The notes under the pieces are model-generated. The model did no database searches, was not told the DNA's origin, and was given only the letters and a program-made list of their open reading frames with translations. Positions 63,994 to 64,000 of a stretch of 64,000 nt of DNA are shown piece by piece; the stretch's first letter is position 1, and every line of letters begins with the position of its first letter. The translations under genes were made by a program, and so were the position numbers. This stretch comes from Diploptera punctata (taxonomy: Eukaryota > Arthropoda > Insecta > Blattodea > Blaberidae): the NCBI GenBank assembly GCA_030220185.1, contig JASPKZ010007288.1:134001-198000 (forward strand), written 5' to 3'.

Positions 63994-64000
63994 TGGGAAA

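Larger units (their letters stand above)
62966..64000 (-). mobile_element. Family F LINE copy F1 (CR1/L2-like), runs off window
   Basis: Minus-strand 3' third of a CR1/L2-type LINE: post-palm coding region (63234-63993), a 3' UTR of about 270 bases and a (TTA)n tail. The 3' UTR ends with GAGTGGAAGAGAAGGCCTTA followed by TGGCCTTAACTCTGCCAG; AAGGCC-TTAT-GGCCTT can form a perfect 6 bp hairpin. The palm lies beyond the end of the window. Confidence 0.82.

Overview
The window is AT-rich eukaryotic DNA built almost entirely from transposable elements in different states of decay. I find no convincing host gene, true tRNA, rRNA, CRISPR array or bacterial operon. Everything that looks like protein is retrotransposon or transposon coding sequence, nearly all broken by stops, frameshifts, truncation or nested insertion. 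Density of degenerate LINEs, Penelope-like ends, tRNA-derived SINEs, a Tc1 element and trinucleotide microsatellites points to a large arthropod genome. From memory, the very abundant family A 3' end resembles sequence repeated throughout American cockroach (Periplaneta) DNA, so a cockroach or termite is my best guess; this is inference.

Layout. 0-3.6 kb: LINE relics and a head-to-head pair of Penelope-like GIY-YIG ends. 3.7-6.8 kb: near full-length family A LINE (RTE clade). 9.9-12.0 kb: old family A fragment carrying a complete Tc1 transposon. 12.3-17.0 kb: tRNA-SINE-rich segment with a 2.4 kb imperfect palindrome that contains a small TIR element. 17.2-22.8 kb: minus-strand LINE (family C) split by a complete family B LINE. 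23.5-29.5 kb: four abutting LINE copies (E1 minus, B2 plus, D1 minus, B3 plus). 29.7-31.1 kb: two family A 3' fragments, one holding a SINE. 33.4-33.9 kb: family H fragment. 35.5-39.5 kb: family A copy A2 split by copy A3, each with its own target-site duplication. 39.6-45.6 kb: fragments of families C, E, B, H and A. 49.9-53.6 kb: family A copy split by a composite insertion (tandem repeat, tRNA-like module, fold-back element). 54.4 kb: Penelope end. 56.0-60.2 kb: the most complete family A copy, with an RTE-type 5' leader, split by an 0.88 kb insertion. 60.6-64.0 kb: family B-like LINE, Ty3/gypsy pol fragment and a CR1/L2-like LINE running off the window.

Family letters are my own labels. 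A is a single-ORF APE-endonuclease/RT element of about 3.3 kb with almost no 3' UTR and a (TAAG)n tail. B and C are related APE-type LINEs ending in (ATG)n or (GAA)n. D is an APE-type LINE with a CR1/L2-like endonuclease. E carries RNase H and a C-terminal zinc knuckle (I/R1-like). F is CR1/L2-like. H is known only from 3' ends. By the coordinates below, recognisable mobile DNA covers roughly 60% of the window. The biology is a record of repeated target-primed reverse transcription and nested insertion, with the insertion order readable from target-site duplications. I do not see a new host or defence system.
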